Assembly (NCBI RefSeq): GCF_000482725.1
Contig: NZ_AXWP01000048.1
Location: 1 to 59,130, forward strand
DNA length: 59,130 nucleotides
Direction of reading: 5' to 3'
Source: Psychromonas arctica DSM 14288
GTDB taxonomy: Bacteria > Pseudomonadota > Gammaproteobacteria > Enterobacterales > Psychromonadaceae
The notes beneath the pieces were generated by a model. That model saw nothing but the letters and a program-made list of their open reading frames with translations. It did no database searches and was not told where the DNA came from. Shown here in pieces: positions 36,302 to 45,110 of this stretch. Each line of letters starts with the position of its first letter. Position 1 is the first letter of the stretch. The position numbers were made by a program, and so were the translations under genes.

Positions 36302-37156
36302 ATGATTACAGAACAATTTATTTGGTTTATTGATAGTCGCTTTTATTACCAAACGACTTCATTAGATAAGCTGGTTCATCTTATTCCGCCGCATCAAAAA
36401 ACACTGAAAATAATCATTGATGCAAGTACGCAATTAAAGGGACGTGGTTATTGGCATCTATTCACTGAAAAAGACACTTTACTCGATGAACTGATGGCAA
36501 AAATAGAGTTAAAAAAAGCACAGTTAATTAAATTTTTTGACATGAATGCCATTAATGTAGAGATAGTGATTAATCAATCTGCCGATTATCTTAAAGTTCT
36601 TAGTACTGACATTAAAAACAATGCCAATAGCCTCGTTGTGATTGAAGATAATGTGGTTGAGAAACGGCATTCAATCTTTCAAAAATTAACAGATATCGAT
36701 TGCCCTGTATTATTGCTCAACCATAAAGCTTGGAGTGACCCTATTAAATTGGTGGCTGCTGTTGATCCATTACATGAGCATGCTAGGTCAGGTACTATTG
36801 ACGAAAATATTATTGCATTAACTGAGAGTTGGTCGCGCCTATTAAAAGCAGGCTGGGTTGTTGCACATTGCTATTATGTGACCTCAGTATTAGTGAAATA
36901 CAAGCATAAAATATTAGCGATGCACCGAGATGGGTTAGCAGATTTTGCTAAGAAATATCGCGTTTCTTCTGGTAAATGCATTTTATTGGAAGGTGTTCCT
37001 GAGGTCGCATTAAGTGCATATATCGCCAAAAATAATAGTAATATTTTGGTGATGGGAATGGTAACCAGAAATAAACTAGAGCAACTCTGGATCGGTAGTA
37101 CGACAACCGCGCTATTAACTAAGTTACCTTGTGATATTTTATTGGTTAAGAAGTAG
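36302..37156 (+). CDS. UspE-like tandem universal stress protein
   Basis: About 284 residues from ATG 36302; a TTG at 36248 extends it by 18 residues without family support. Two Usp folds: the first (1-140) has ILVV-like FIWFIDSRFY and a degenerate nucleotide loop; the second (about 150-284) ends with the Usp signature NILVMGMVTRNKLEQLWIGSTT and LPCDILLVKK. UspE proteins influence motility and stress survival in enterics. It follows the corA pair by about 140 bases on the same strand. Confidence 0.75.
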   Translation: MITEQFIWFIDSRFYYQTTSLDKLVHLIPPHQKTLKIIIDASTQLKGRGYWHLFTEKDTLLDELMAKIELKKAQLIKFFDMNAINVEIVINQSADYLKVLSTDIKNNANSLVVIEDNVVEKRHSIFQKLTDIDCPVLLLNHKAWSDPIKLVAAVDPLHEHARSGTIDENIIALTESWSRLLKAGWVVAHCYYVTSVLVKYKHKILAMHRDGLADFAKKYRVSSGKCILLEGVPEVALSAYIAKNNSNILVMGMVTRNKLEQLWIGSTTTALLTKLPCDILLVKK

Positions 37157-37173
37157 TTAAGCGTCTTAATTGC

Positions 37174-37506
37174 CTACTTCTTTGAAGAAACTCGATATAT
37201 ATCCATTATACCGATAATCCAAAAAGTAAGCAGCGCATAAGAGTACATATTAAGAGTTTGCATGCTTGCACCGGAGCTCATTAAAATAGCGTCGCTGATC
37301 GCGTCGATAGTTAAGGGGATATCTCCCCGTTGAATGTTTATTATTATTTGTTCTGTTTTAGTAAACATTTCTGTTATCAGTAACCATAACGGTACAGTAA
37401 AACCCACCATAAGAATGCTGCCAGTTACGTAGTGCTTAAATAAAAAATGCCCTAATCCCGGATGGATGAAGGCTGAAATTAAGACGGCTTTTAAGGATTT
37501 TTTCAT
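37174..37506 (-). CDS. Small membrane protein coupled to KdgR (unknown function)
   Basis: 110 residues with three hydrophobic segments (about 8-24, 28-48, 85-104) and a short PGLGHFLF motif near the N-terminus, as in small TM2-type proteins. Its ATG overlaps the kdgR stop (ATGA), so the two are translated together. No function can be assigned; similar short proteins sit next to IclR-type regulators in marine gammaproteobacteria, as far as I recall. Confidence 0.6.
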   Translation of the reverse strand: MKKSLKAVLISAFIHPGLGHFLFKHYVTGSILMVGFTVPLWLLITEMFTKTEQIIINIQRGDIPLTIDAISDAILMSSGASMQTLNMYSYALLTFWIIGIMDIYRVSSKK

Positions 37507-38288
37507 AGACTTGGGTAATCTTGAAAGCCTAATTGAGATGACACATTTTTACCTGCTTGATGCAATAGGCCAACATAATAACTAAGGCGACTTTCGTCAA
37601 AACGTATCGTAGGTAGTGAAATTGAAATGCCTGCGATTACTGTACCAAATCTGTCATATATTGGTGCGGCAATGCATCTTAATCCCGGTTCTTGCTCCTG
37701 GTTATCTTGTGCATAGTGCTGTTCTTTAACCAAGCTTAACTCTGCAATGAGTTGCTCCGTATTCTCTAATGTCTTTTCAGTGTGTTTAATAAAGGTAACG
37801 CGAGATAAGGTATCGCGAATAAATGCCTGTTCACGTTCAGCCAATAATACTTTACCAATAGCGGTACTATACAGAGGGTTACGGCGCCCGATTCTTGATT
37901 GCATTCTTAAGCTGTAATTAGAATCAATTTTATGAATATAAATAATAGAATCATCATCTAATGCGCCTAAGTGTAATGCTTCATTCGTTTGTTCTGAAAT
38001 GAACCGCATCTCTTTATCTGCTAAGCCAATTAAATCTACATACTCTAGCGACTTCGCACCTAATTCAAACAGTTTTAGCGTTAAAGCGTATCGATCCGCT
38101 TCCTCTTCTTGCGCTACATAACCGAGTGTTTTCATGGTTTGCAAAAATCGATAGGTGGTTGCTTTAGACATCATTAAGCGTTGTGATAGCTCGGATACAC
38201 CGATATTTTTTTGTTCACCTAGGGCTTTTAAAATACTAAATACCTTTAATACCGATGAGACTGATTCAGGCTGAGTTGGTTTATCCAT
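37503..38288 (-). CDS. kdgR: KdgR, IclR-family repressor of hexuronate catabolism
   Basis: 261 residues. Winged-helix domain (12-75; GVSELSQRLMMSKATTYRFLQTMKTLGYV) and IclR effector domain (about 85-255; LHLGALDDDSIIYIHKIDS, SRIGRRNPLYSTAIGKVLLA, GLRCIAAPIYDRFGTVIAGISIS). The sequence resembles KdgR, which senses 2-keto-3-deoxygluconate. AAGGATA before the ATG. Divergent from kduD across a region with a KdgR-like box. Repressor of kduD and probably of itself. Confidence 0.87.
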   Translation of the reverse strand: MDKPTQPESVSSVLKVFSILKALGEQKNIGVSELSQRLMMSKATTYRFLQTMKTLGYVAQEEEADRYALTLKLFELGAKSLEYVDLIGLADKEMRFISEQTNEALHLGALDDDSIIYIHKIDSNYSLRMQSRIGRRNPLYSTAIGKVLLAEREQAFIRDTLSRVTFIKHTEKTLENTEQLIAELSLVKEQHYAQDNQEQEPGLRCIAAPIYDRFGTVIAGISISLPTIRFDESRLSYYVGLLHQAGKNVSSQLGFQDYPSL

Positions 38289-38430
38289 TTTTTATCCTTA
38301 TTAAGCACTATTTGTATGCATTATATAGTGTGGGATAGTGTAGTGCAGTATTTTTAAAAGTCCTTTTTAAAAATTTAAAAACAGTAATATTTTCTGTTAG
38401 AAAGCAAGTTACTTACTATTTAATGTTAAT

Positions 38431-38449
38431 TATAAAACGTCGTTTCAAT
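38431..38449. promoter_or_regulatory. KdgR-like operator box
   Basis: TATAAAACGTCGTTTCAAT contains the inverted repeat AAACG-T-CGTTT in the A/T context of known KdgR boxes. It lies 94 bases before the kduD start codon and 143 bases upstream of kdgR. Confidence 0.55.
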
Positions 38450-38542
38450 AATATTTGTTGATTGTTGTTTTTTTGTGTATATTGAAGTGTGGCTGTTTAG
38501 CGTTATTTCTTTGTTCAGGTGAAAGTAATTAAGGAAGATATT

Positions 38543-39304
38543 ATGATTTTGGAATCATTTAGTTTACAAAATAAAGTGGCGATTGTGACTGGTTGTAATA
38601 CTGGGTTAGGGCAGGCTATTGCATTAGGGTTGGCGCAAGCAGGTTGTAAAGTGGTTGGTGTGAATCGCTCGGCTCCAGTGCAGACTATGGAAAAAATGGA
38701 AGCTGCTGGCTATGAGTTTCTTGATCTACGTGCAGACCTAATTAAACAAGATGGTATTGAAAATATCATTAAAGAAACACTACAACGCTTTAATAAAATT
38801 GATATCTTGGTGAATAACGCTGGCATTATTCGTCGTGAAGATGCGCTCGATTTCTCAGAAGAAAACTGGGATGACGTAATGAATGTTAATACTAAGACTG
38901 CATTTTTTATGTCTCAAGCCGTTGCCAAACAGTTTATTGCGCAGAAGCAAGGAGGAAAGATCATTAATATTGCTTCGATGCTTTCTTTCCAGGGAGGGAT
39001 ACGTGTTCCCTCTTATACTGCATCAAAGAGTGCATTAATGGGGATCACCAAAGCGATGGCTAATGAGTGGGCCAAATTTTCAATTAATGTTAATGCCATC
39101 GCGCCTGGGTATATGGCAACTAATAATACGACGGCATTGAGAGCTGATAAAGCACGTAATGCTGCGATCCTTGAGCGTATTCCTGCTGAGCGTTGGGGAA
39201 CACCTGAAGATGTTGCTGGACCCTGTGTCTTTTTAGCTTCCGAGGCCGCAAACTATATTCATGGCTATACAATTGCCGTTGATGGCGGTTGGTTGGCGCG
39301 ATGA
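38543..39304 (+). CDS. kduD: KduD, 2-keto-3-deoxygluconate-family dehydrogenase
   Basis: 253 residues from ATG 38543 (AGGA upstream); the frame back to 38519 adds eight residues. Classical SDR: cofactor motif TGCNTGLG (Rossmann), NNAG in VNNAGIIRRED, catalytic Ser in NIASMLSF, YTASK with the catalytic Tyr/Lys, and the C-terminal GYTIAVDGGWLAR typical of KduD. The family interconverts 2,5-diketo-3-deoxygluconate and KDG in pectin or alginate uronate breakdown. It is the only catabolic uronate gene in the window. Confidence 0.88.
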   Translation: MILESFSLQNKVAIVTGCNTGLGQAIALGLAQAGCKVVGVNRSAPVQTMEKMEAAGYEFLDLRADLIKQDGIENIIKETLQRFNKIDILVNNAGIIRREDALDFSEENWDDVMNVNTKTAFFMSQAVAKQFIAQKQGGKIINIASMLSFQGGIRVPSYTASKSALMGITKAMANEWAKFSINVNAIAPGYMATNNTTALRADKARNAAILERIPAERWGTPEDVAGPCVFLASEAANYIHGYTIAVDGGWLAR

Positions 39305-39428
39305 GTCGCGTATAAGAGGGCGCTTTTTACAATTATTGAGGCTAGCTTAAGCTTTTATATCACTGATTATGTGCGATTTAAGCTTTGTCTTTGTTTTAAG
39401 CATTTGCTTTCAACAATTTTACCAACTA

Positions 39429-40949
39429 TCAGCTACAACAGATATCAGCGGTTTTATGGTTAAGTGCTTTACGTTCTAATTGTGCGATCAGGCCACCAAG
39501 TATTGCTAACCCTTGTGATATTTTGTCAATATTGATGGCGGAAAACCCGAGCCTTATATAGTTTTTTGGAGCGTCTTGCTGCATAAATAAAGTATCGCCT
39601 GATTCAATTAAAATACCTTGTAGTGCAGCTGCTTCGCGTAATTTGTGGCTAGTTATGCTGGTGGGAAGCGCTATCCAGAAGCAGAAGCTACCGGGTGTGG
39701 AGTATATTTCACAATTTAATAAATGCTGTTCAATACCTTGTTGCATCTGTAACCACTTCTGTTCATAGGTACGGCGCATACGTCGCACATGGCTGTCATA
39801 ATAACCTTGGCTGATAAATAACGCGGTAATACGTTGGTTGTTTGATGGTGGGTGACGGTAATGCAAAGTACGTAACTTGCGTAACTCAGTAATTAATGAA
39901 CTATCCGCCACCATATAACCAATGCGTATACCCGGACTCAGTGACTTAGATAAACTACCAGTATATATAACGCGACCATCTTGATCGAAACTTTTTAAAG
40001 CCGGTAAAGGTTTTTCTATAAAGTTAACTTCACTTTCGTAATCATCTTCAATCACAATAAAATCATCTTTAGAAGCTTGTTCCAACAAGGCTTTACGACG
40101 CTCAATGGTCATGGTGACAGTGGTGGGATATTGATGGCTTGGTGTTACGCAGACATAGTCACAATGGCTAAGTTGCTCGCCGACTTGTAAACCTTGATCA
40201 TCAACATCCAAGGCTTTAACTGGGCTGTCACATAATGAAATAACATGTCGTAAATTTGCATACCCTGGGTTTTCTACACCAAAAGTGACGGACTGATCGG
40301 CTAATAAACTGGTTAATAAAAACAGAGAATTTTGAGTACCTAAGGTGATCAATATTTCATCGGTTTTTGCGCTGATCCCTCGTTTTGATAAAATTTGTTG
40401 GCGGATCTGCGACACTAGCTGTGGGTCATCCATATCGATATAGCCTTCAACCCACTCATGTAACTTACCTTTACTCTCTGCAATTCGTGAACATTCGCGC
40501 CATTGATAAAGTGGAAATTCATTAACGTCGATATGACCATAAATAAAAGGGTAAGGGTATTTTAGCCAGTTTTCATCTTTATTAAGAGTTGATAACTGAC
40601 TAGGTTGTTTTTGTAAACGTTTGGACCAATTGGGTTGATTACGATTTTTTGAGTCTGAGATTGTAGTTTGTTGCACCGTATTGGGGAGTCGCTGCACCAT
40701 AAGTAAGTCAGGGTGCACGAAGAATCCACTGCGTTTACGTGCAATCAGGAACCCTTCATCCACTAAACTTTCATACACCAGTACTACTGTATTTCTAGAT
40801 ACTTTTAATAACTGCGCCATTTTTCTGCCAGAGGGTAATGCCTTGTCACCAAAGGCGTCTTGCTCGATTAGCTCGACTAATTTTTCACGGATCTGTTGTT
40901 GATAAGTGCTGTTTTGATGCAGCTCAATATTCATTAAAAAATCAACCAT
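39429..40949 (-). CDS. tauR: TauR-like MocR-family regulator (GntR-aminotransferase fusion)
   Basis: 506 residues: an N-terminal GntR winged helix (about 12-80; LPSGRKMAQLLKVSRNTVVLVYESLVDEGFL) fused to a fold-type I aminotransferase-like domain (about 130-490). The PLP-lysine region reads YTGSLSKSLSPGIRIGYMV. MocR proteins bind PLP and an amine ligand instead of catalysing transamination. Divergent from tauABC, which identifies it as the taurine-responsive activator. AGGTG before ATG 40949; an inner ATG at 40934 is possible. Confidence 0.85.
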   Translation of the reverse strand: MVDFLMNIELHQNSTYQQQIREKLVELIEQDAFGDKALPSGRKMAQLLKVSRNTVVLVYESLVDEGFLIARKRSGFFVHPDLLMVQRLPNTVQQTTISDSKNRNQPNWSKRLQKQPSQLSTLNKDENWLKYPYPFIYGHIDVNEFPLYQWRECSRIAESKGKLHEWVEGYIDMDDPQLVSQIRQQILSKRGISAKTDEILITLGTQNSLFLLTSLLADQSVTFGVENPGYANLRHVISLCDSPVKALDVDDQGLQVGEQLSHCDYVCVTPSHQYPTTVTMTIERRKALLEQASKDDFIVIEDDYESEVNFIEKPLPALKSFDQDGRVIYTGSLSKSLSPGIRIGYMVADSSLITELRKLRTLHYRHPPSNNQRITALFISQGYYDSHVRRMRRTYEQKWLQMQQGIEQHLLNCEIYSTPGSFCFWIALPTSITSHKLREAAALQGILIESGDTLFMQQDAPKNYIRLGFSAINIDKISQGLAILGGLIAQLERKALNHKTADICCS

Positions 40950-41264
40950 ATGGCACCTGCTTAAAAGTTGGAGCGAATTTTGTTTATAGGTTTGTATGCG
41001 TTTAGCAATTTTTCTGTTTGCTTTCTATGTATAAACGCAATTTTTGAGCCAATTTTTTTGTAAAGAGGCTATTCAAAAGGTGCTGAAAAAACGCGTGAGT
41101 ATGAGAGCTGAAAAAGAGCGTAAAAACAGAACCAGATAATCAAGTGAATAATCGTGGACCACGAATTTCAAAAACTGGCTCTGTATCTTATTTTTTGCAC
41201 CGCGTAGTTTAAATAACGAAACCAACGTCACATCAACAGCATCAGTTAAATAAGGAATTTTAAG
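40950..41264. promoter_or_regulatory. Divergent tauR/tauA control region with repeated elements
   Basis: 315 bases. Direct repeats GCTGAAAAAACGCG (41082-41095) and GCTGAAAAAGAGCG (41107-41120), 25 bp apart. Inverted repeat ACAGAACCAG (41126-41135)/CTGGCTCTGT (41175-41184). Inside it the odd palindrome CGTGGACCACG (41153-41163). MocR regulators typically use direct repeats, so the first pair is my candidate TauR site. Confidence 0.4.
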
Positions 41265-42272
41265 ATGAGAAAGTGTAAATCAATAAAGTTAATGACAGCT
41301 ATGGCCGCGCTATTTTTTGCATCAACAGTGAGTGCAAAAGACGTCACGATTGGTTATATGGGCATGAATAACCCTTGGAAACATGCGATTAACGAGAAGT
41401 TAATTGAGAAAGAAACGGGTTATAACGTGAAATGGAGACGTTTTGACTCGGGTGCAAAAGTGATCACCGCAATGGCTTCTGGTTCAATTGATATTGCTTC
41501 TGCAGGCTCTAGCCCAATTGCTGCCGCAGTAAGTCGTGGTATCAACATTGAATTAGTTTGGATTTTAGAAAACATAGCGGATGCAGAAGCATTAGTGGTG
41601 CGTAACGATAGTGGTATTACTGCACCCTCTGATTTAAAAGGTAAGCGTATTGCTGTCCCGTTTGTATCAACAACACACTTTCATGCACTGTTTGCTTTAG
41701 AGCAATTTGGACTATCTGATAAAGACGTAAAACTTACTAATATGCAACCTAATACGATTAATGCAGCATGGCAACGTGGTGATATTGATGGCGCGTTTGT
41801 CTGGGATCCTGTGTTAGGCAAGATTAAAAAAGATGGGCATGTACTGATCACGTCGAAAACCCTAAGTTCATGGGGCAAACCTACCTTTGATGGTTTAGTG
41901 GTTGATAAAGAATTCGGTAAAGAAAATGCAGAATTTATGGCTAAAATTCTGAAGATAGCCGGTGACCTTGACCAACAATACCGTAGCAGCAAAGAGACTT
42001 TTGATGCATCACATCCGATCGCCAAATCTATCGCAAAAATATCTGGCGGTGACATTAACCAAGTTGCAAGTGTATTAGCGCTTTATGAATTCCCTACCTT
42101 TACTCAACAACTATCATGTAGCTGGTTGGGTTGTGGTATTGATGGTGGCGCAGTTAAATCATTAAAATCAACCTCAGAATTCTTGAAAAAAGAAAACAAA
42201 ATTAACGAATTAATGCCTGATTACAGTGTGTTTGTTAATCCAGAATACGCATTAGCTGCATCCAAGCTATAA
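41265..42272 (+). CDS. tauA: TauA, taurine-binding periplasmic protein
   Basis: 335 residues with a signal peptide (cleavage near VSAKD) and the NMT1/TauA fold: KDVTIGYMGMNNPW, GSIDIASAGSSPIAAAVSRG and the ligand-region DIDGAFVWDP. Delivers taurine to TauBC. AAGGA precedes the ATG. First gene of tauABC; a 15-bp tandem repeat separates it from tauB. Confidence 0.9.
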   Translation: MRKCKSIKLMTAMAALFFASTVSAKDVTIGYMGMNNPWKHAINEKLIEKETGYNVKWRRFDSGAKVITAMASGSIDIASAGSSPIAAAVSRGINIELVWILENIADAEALVVRNDSGITAPSDLKGKRIAVPFVSTTHFHALFALEQFGLSDKDVKLTNMQPNTINAAWQRGDIDGAFVWDPVLGKIKKDGHVLITSKTLSSWGKPTFDGLVVDKEFGKENAEFMAKILKIAGDLDQQYRSSKETFDASHPIAKSIAKISGGDINQVASVLALYEFPTFTQQLSCSWLGCGIDGGAVKSLKSTSEFLKKENKINELMPDYSVFVNPEYALAASKL

Positions 42273-42277
42273 CTCGT

Positions 42278-42337
42278 CAATTACCTATTATCCAATTAAA
42301 TATTACCCAATTAACTATTACCCAATTACCCATTTAA
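42278..42337. repeat. 15-bp tandem repeat, four copies, between tauA and tauB
   Basis: Units start at 42278, 42293, 42308 and 42323 with consensus CAATTAACTATTACC. It occupies most of the 93-base gap between the two genes and ends before the tauB ribosome site (AGGAG). Confidence 0.8.
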
Positions 42338-42365
42338 CTAAGCAAAGCTATCTAGGAGCGTTGTA

Positions 42366-43205
42366 ATGAACACATTGAAAGTTTGTGAAGTATCAGTTGT
42401 CTATCCAGGCTCAGACGGTGGTGAGTCAGTTACTGCCCTATCAGATGTTAATTTAACCATGGAACAAGGCGATTTAGTGGTTGCTTTGGGGGCCTCAGGT
42501 TGTGGCAAAACAACATTACTGAACCTGATTGCTGGTTTTATTTCCCCAAGTAAAGGTTACTTGACCTTAGGTAGTAGCAAAGTCAAAGGTTACCCAAGAG
42601 TATTATGTGGCAAAGATATTGGTGATGAAGTGACAGGACCAGACGCTGATCGCGGTGTTGTATTTCAAAAACATGCGTTACTACCTTGGTTAAATGTCAT
42701 CGAAAATACTGAATTTGGTTTAAAGCTACAGGGTGTAGATAAACAAACGCGCCGTGAACGTGCCGCAGAATATTTGAAATTAGTGGGCTTAGAAGACTTC
42801 CATCAACATAAGGTTTATCAACTTTCAGGTGGTATGCAGCAACGTGTAGGGATTGCTCGCGCATTAACTAATGACCCTAAAATGTTGTTATTGGATGAGC
42901 CTCTGGGGGCTCTTGATGCATTAACACGTGAATCATTACAAGAGTTGCTGTTAGACGTGTGGCGTAAAACCAATAAGATGATGTTCTTTATTACCCATAG
43001 TGTTGATGAAGCCTTGTTATTGGCAACTCGATTAGTCGTGATGTCACCACGACCTGGCCGTATCACACATCAATTCGACTTAAACTTTAATCAACAATTT
43101 TTAGATTGCAGGGATGCAAGGCAAGTTAAATCTAGCCCTGAATTTATAGCAATGCGTGAACAAGTATTAGCAATCATTCATGGCGACGAATTAGCAGTAG
43201 CCTAA
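42366..43205 (+). CDS. tauB: TauB, taurine ABC transporter ATPase
   Basis: 279 residues. Walker [11 protein letters not shown]-loop [10 protein letters not shown], signature LSGGMQQRV, Walker [12 protein letters not shown] and H-loop [10 protein letters not shown]. Energises TauC-mediated uptake of taurine. An insert of about 20 residues after Walker A ([21 protein letters not shown]) is longer than in E. coli TauB. AGGAG before the ATG; 9 bases to tauC. Confidence 0.9.
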   Translation: MNTLKVCEVSVVYPGSDGGESVTALSDVNLTMEQGDLVVALGASGCGKTTLLNLIAGFISPSKGYLTLGSSKVKGYPRVLCGKDIGDEVTGPDADRGVVFQKHALLPWLNVIENTEFGLKLQGVDKQTRRERAAEYLKLVGLEDFHQHKVYQLSGGMQQRVGIARALTNDPKMLLLDEPLGALDALTRESLQELLLDVWRKTNKMMFFITHSVDEALLLATRLVVMSPRPGRITHQFDLNFNQQFLDCRDARQVKSSPEFIAMREQVLAIIHGDELAVA

Positions 43206-43214
43206 GGAACTATT

Positions 43215-44201
43215 ATGACCAGTATGACTAAATCAATGGATGCAAGCTCAACTCGCTTATCCAAGAAAAAAGTAGTGACTAATAAACCTGTTGCTGAAGC
43301 ACAAATGGTAGATAGTAAAGAAGAACGAGAAAGCGCAGCCGCATCGATTTCATTGTTAGATAAAATCCAACTTAAAATTAAGAAAATGACTGCACCAAGC
43401 GCAGTGCAAAGTGGCGAATACTTCGGTACGCCTGGTGCCGGAGATAGCCGTTTAATTGGTGTTTGTTCAACTATGTTTTTTATCGCTGTTTGGGCTATTG
43501 CCACGGAAGGTGGCTTTATTAAGCCTATCTTTTTACCTTCGCCTTTGGACGTGGTACAGCGTTTAATTGATATTACTGTTGATGGTTTTGCAGGGGCAAC
43601 ATTAGTTGAGCATTTGAATGCAAGTTTGGTGCGTATTTTTGGTGCCTTTATACTTGCCTGTTTAATCGGTATTCCATTGGGGATTACCATTGGCTGTAAC
43701 CGAGTTTTCCGTGGTATTTTTGATCCTTTAATTGAATTCTACCGCCCACTTCCTCCATTAGCTTACCTACCGTTGATTATCATTTGGTTAGGCATTGATG
43801 AATCAAGTAAAGTAACGTTGATTTTTCTCGCGATGTTATCGCCGATTGTATTAAGTGCTCGTGCTGGTGTGACGTCAGTGCGTATTGAGCAAATTCAAGT
43901 GGCTTACTCAATGGGAGCAACACCTTGGCAAGTGATTACACAGGTTATTGCTCGAGGTGCAATGCCAGATATTATGACAGGCATGCGTATCGCAATAGGC
44001 TTTGGTTGGACAACGTTAGTCGCCGCTGAAATGGTTGCTGCAGAACGTGGTATTGGTTTTATGGTACTTAATGCCTCTGAGTTTTTAGTGACTGATGTGG
44101 TGATTGCCGGGATCATTGTGATTGGTATTATTGCTTATTGTTTTGACCTCTTGATGCGTTACTTAGAAGCTAAATTGATTCCTTGGAAGGGTTATAATTA
44201 A
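43215..44201 (+). CDS. tauC: TauC, taurine ABC transporter permease
   Basis: 328 residues. A polar N-terminal extension of about 75 residues (Ser/Lys/Ala-rich) precedes six TM helices and the cytoplasmic EAA loop (MGATPWQVITQVIARGAMPDIMTGM). Family members are about 275 long, so the extension is unusual. AAGGA before ATG; a terminator follows 60 bases downstream. Confidence 0.88.
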   Translation: MTSMTKSMDASSTRLSKKKVVTNKPVAEAQMVDSKEERESAAASISLLDKIQLKIKKMTAPSAVQSGEYFGTPGAGDSRLIGVCSTMFFIAVWAIATEGGFIKPIFLPSPLDVVQRLIDITVDGFAGATLVEHLNASLVRIFGAFILACLIGIPLGITIGCNRVFRGIFDPLIEFYRPLPPLAYLPLIIIWLGIDESSKVTLIFLAMLSPIVLSARAGVTSVRIEQIQVAYSMGATPWQVITQVIARGAMPDIMTGMRIAIGFGWTTLVAAEMVAAERGIGFMVLNASEFLVTDVVIAGIIVIGIIAYCFDLLMRYLEAKLIPWKGYN

Positions 44202-44262
44202 ACCTATATTTAGTTAATAAATGGCTTCATATTTAGCTGTTAACATGTAGATGTTTAGACAC

Positions 44263-44300
44263 AGAAAGCCCGCTATTAGATTTAGTGGGCTTTCTTATTT
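44263..44300 (+). terminator. Rho-independent terminator of tauABC
   Basis: AGAAAGCCCGCT (44263-44274) pairs with AGTGGGCTTTCT (44284-44295), one mismatch, then a T-rich tail. Confidence 0.85.
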
Positions 44301-45050
44301 CTGTTATGAAGTGAAGTCGATGTTGACCACACTAAGATCTTCGTTGCTGCCTTAAACTATAAAGGTAAAAGCTGTCGCCATAGGTATTGGCGAGCTCACT
44401 GATTATCTATCTGTTTCTGTCTGCTCTATTTAATTGCCAACCCTCTACTCACAGATGATCATACAAAATATTGATAAAGTACAAGCGCAGACATGATTTA
44501 CAGATGCTAATAAGGTCACAAAGACCTTTGCTATTTCTTTACAGGATCTTATATTACGTTATGCTTTTTATATAAGCTTAAATGGCGGAACATTTAACGC
44601 TCACTGAAATAAGCAAGCATAAGCATTTTCACCCCTATATAGATCCTGCCATCAATAAACCTATCTCATTTATCTATTTACCTATTTGCCTATTTACCTA
44701 TTTATCTATGACTTTCTTACTTACTTACCTACCGACCTAGTTACCTAACCAACTGCCGACAACTCATTAACTTTAGTTCTTATAGCACTTATTTGAGGCT
44801 GATTTGCCGTTATTGATTGTGTTTACTAGTTAATGTTGGTGTTGAAAAAAGGCTTAATTTATCAATTTACAGCATTAGAAACATGTCACGTTTATTAAGT
44901 AAATAAAAGTAACCCTGCAACGAGGTAACAAATAACAATGGTCTAATATGTAGGATAGTTGATTAGCTTGATTTATGAATAGTACAGACCGGTTAATGGT
45001 GAAAAGGTTAGTAGAGAGCTAGGTTAATGAAGTTAAAGCCTAAGCTAAGA
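44301..45050. other. Long gene-free region with a short tandem repeat
   Basis: About 750 bases with no credible gene on either strand. Contains an 8-bp tandem repeat (44671-44710) and a degenerate CTTAC/CTTACC run after it. Otherwise featureless AT-rich DNA. Confidence 0.5.
44671..44710. repeat. 8-bp tandem repeat, five copies
   Basis: Consensus TACCTATT, units starting at 44671, 44679, 44687, 44695 and 44703, followed by degenerate four-base TTAC repeats. A pyrimidine-rich simple repeat in gene-free DNA. Confidence 0.75.
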
Positions 45051-45056
45051 AGGGGA

Positions 45057-45091
45057 TAAAAAGGGCGACACTTTGAGTAAAAATTCGCCCT
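45057..45091 (-). terminator. Terminator of the TSUP exporter gene
   Basis: AGGGCGA (45062-45068) pairs with TCGCCCT (45085-45091); in the minus direction a T run follows immediately. Confidence 0.75.
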
Positions 45092-45110
45092 GATAGATGT
45101 AGTGAAAGGC

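Noticed and set aside
44671-44760. Possible replication iterons
   Set aside because: Eight-base simple repeats without DnaA boxes or a rep gene.
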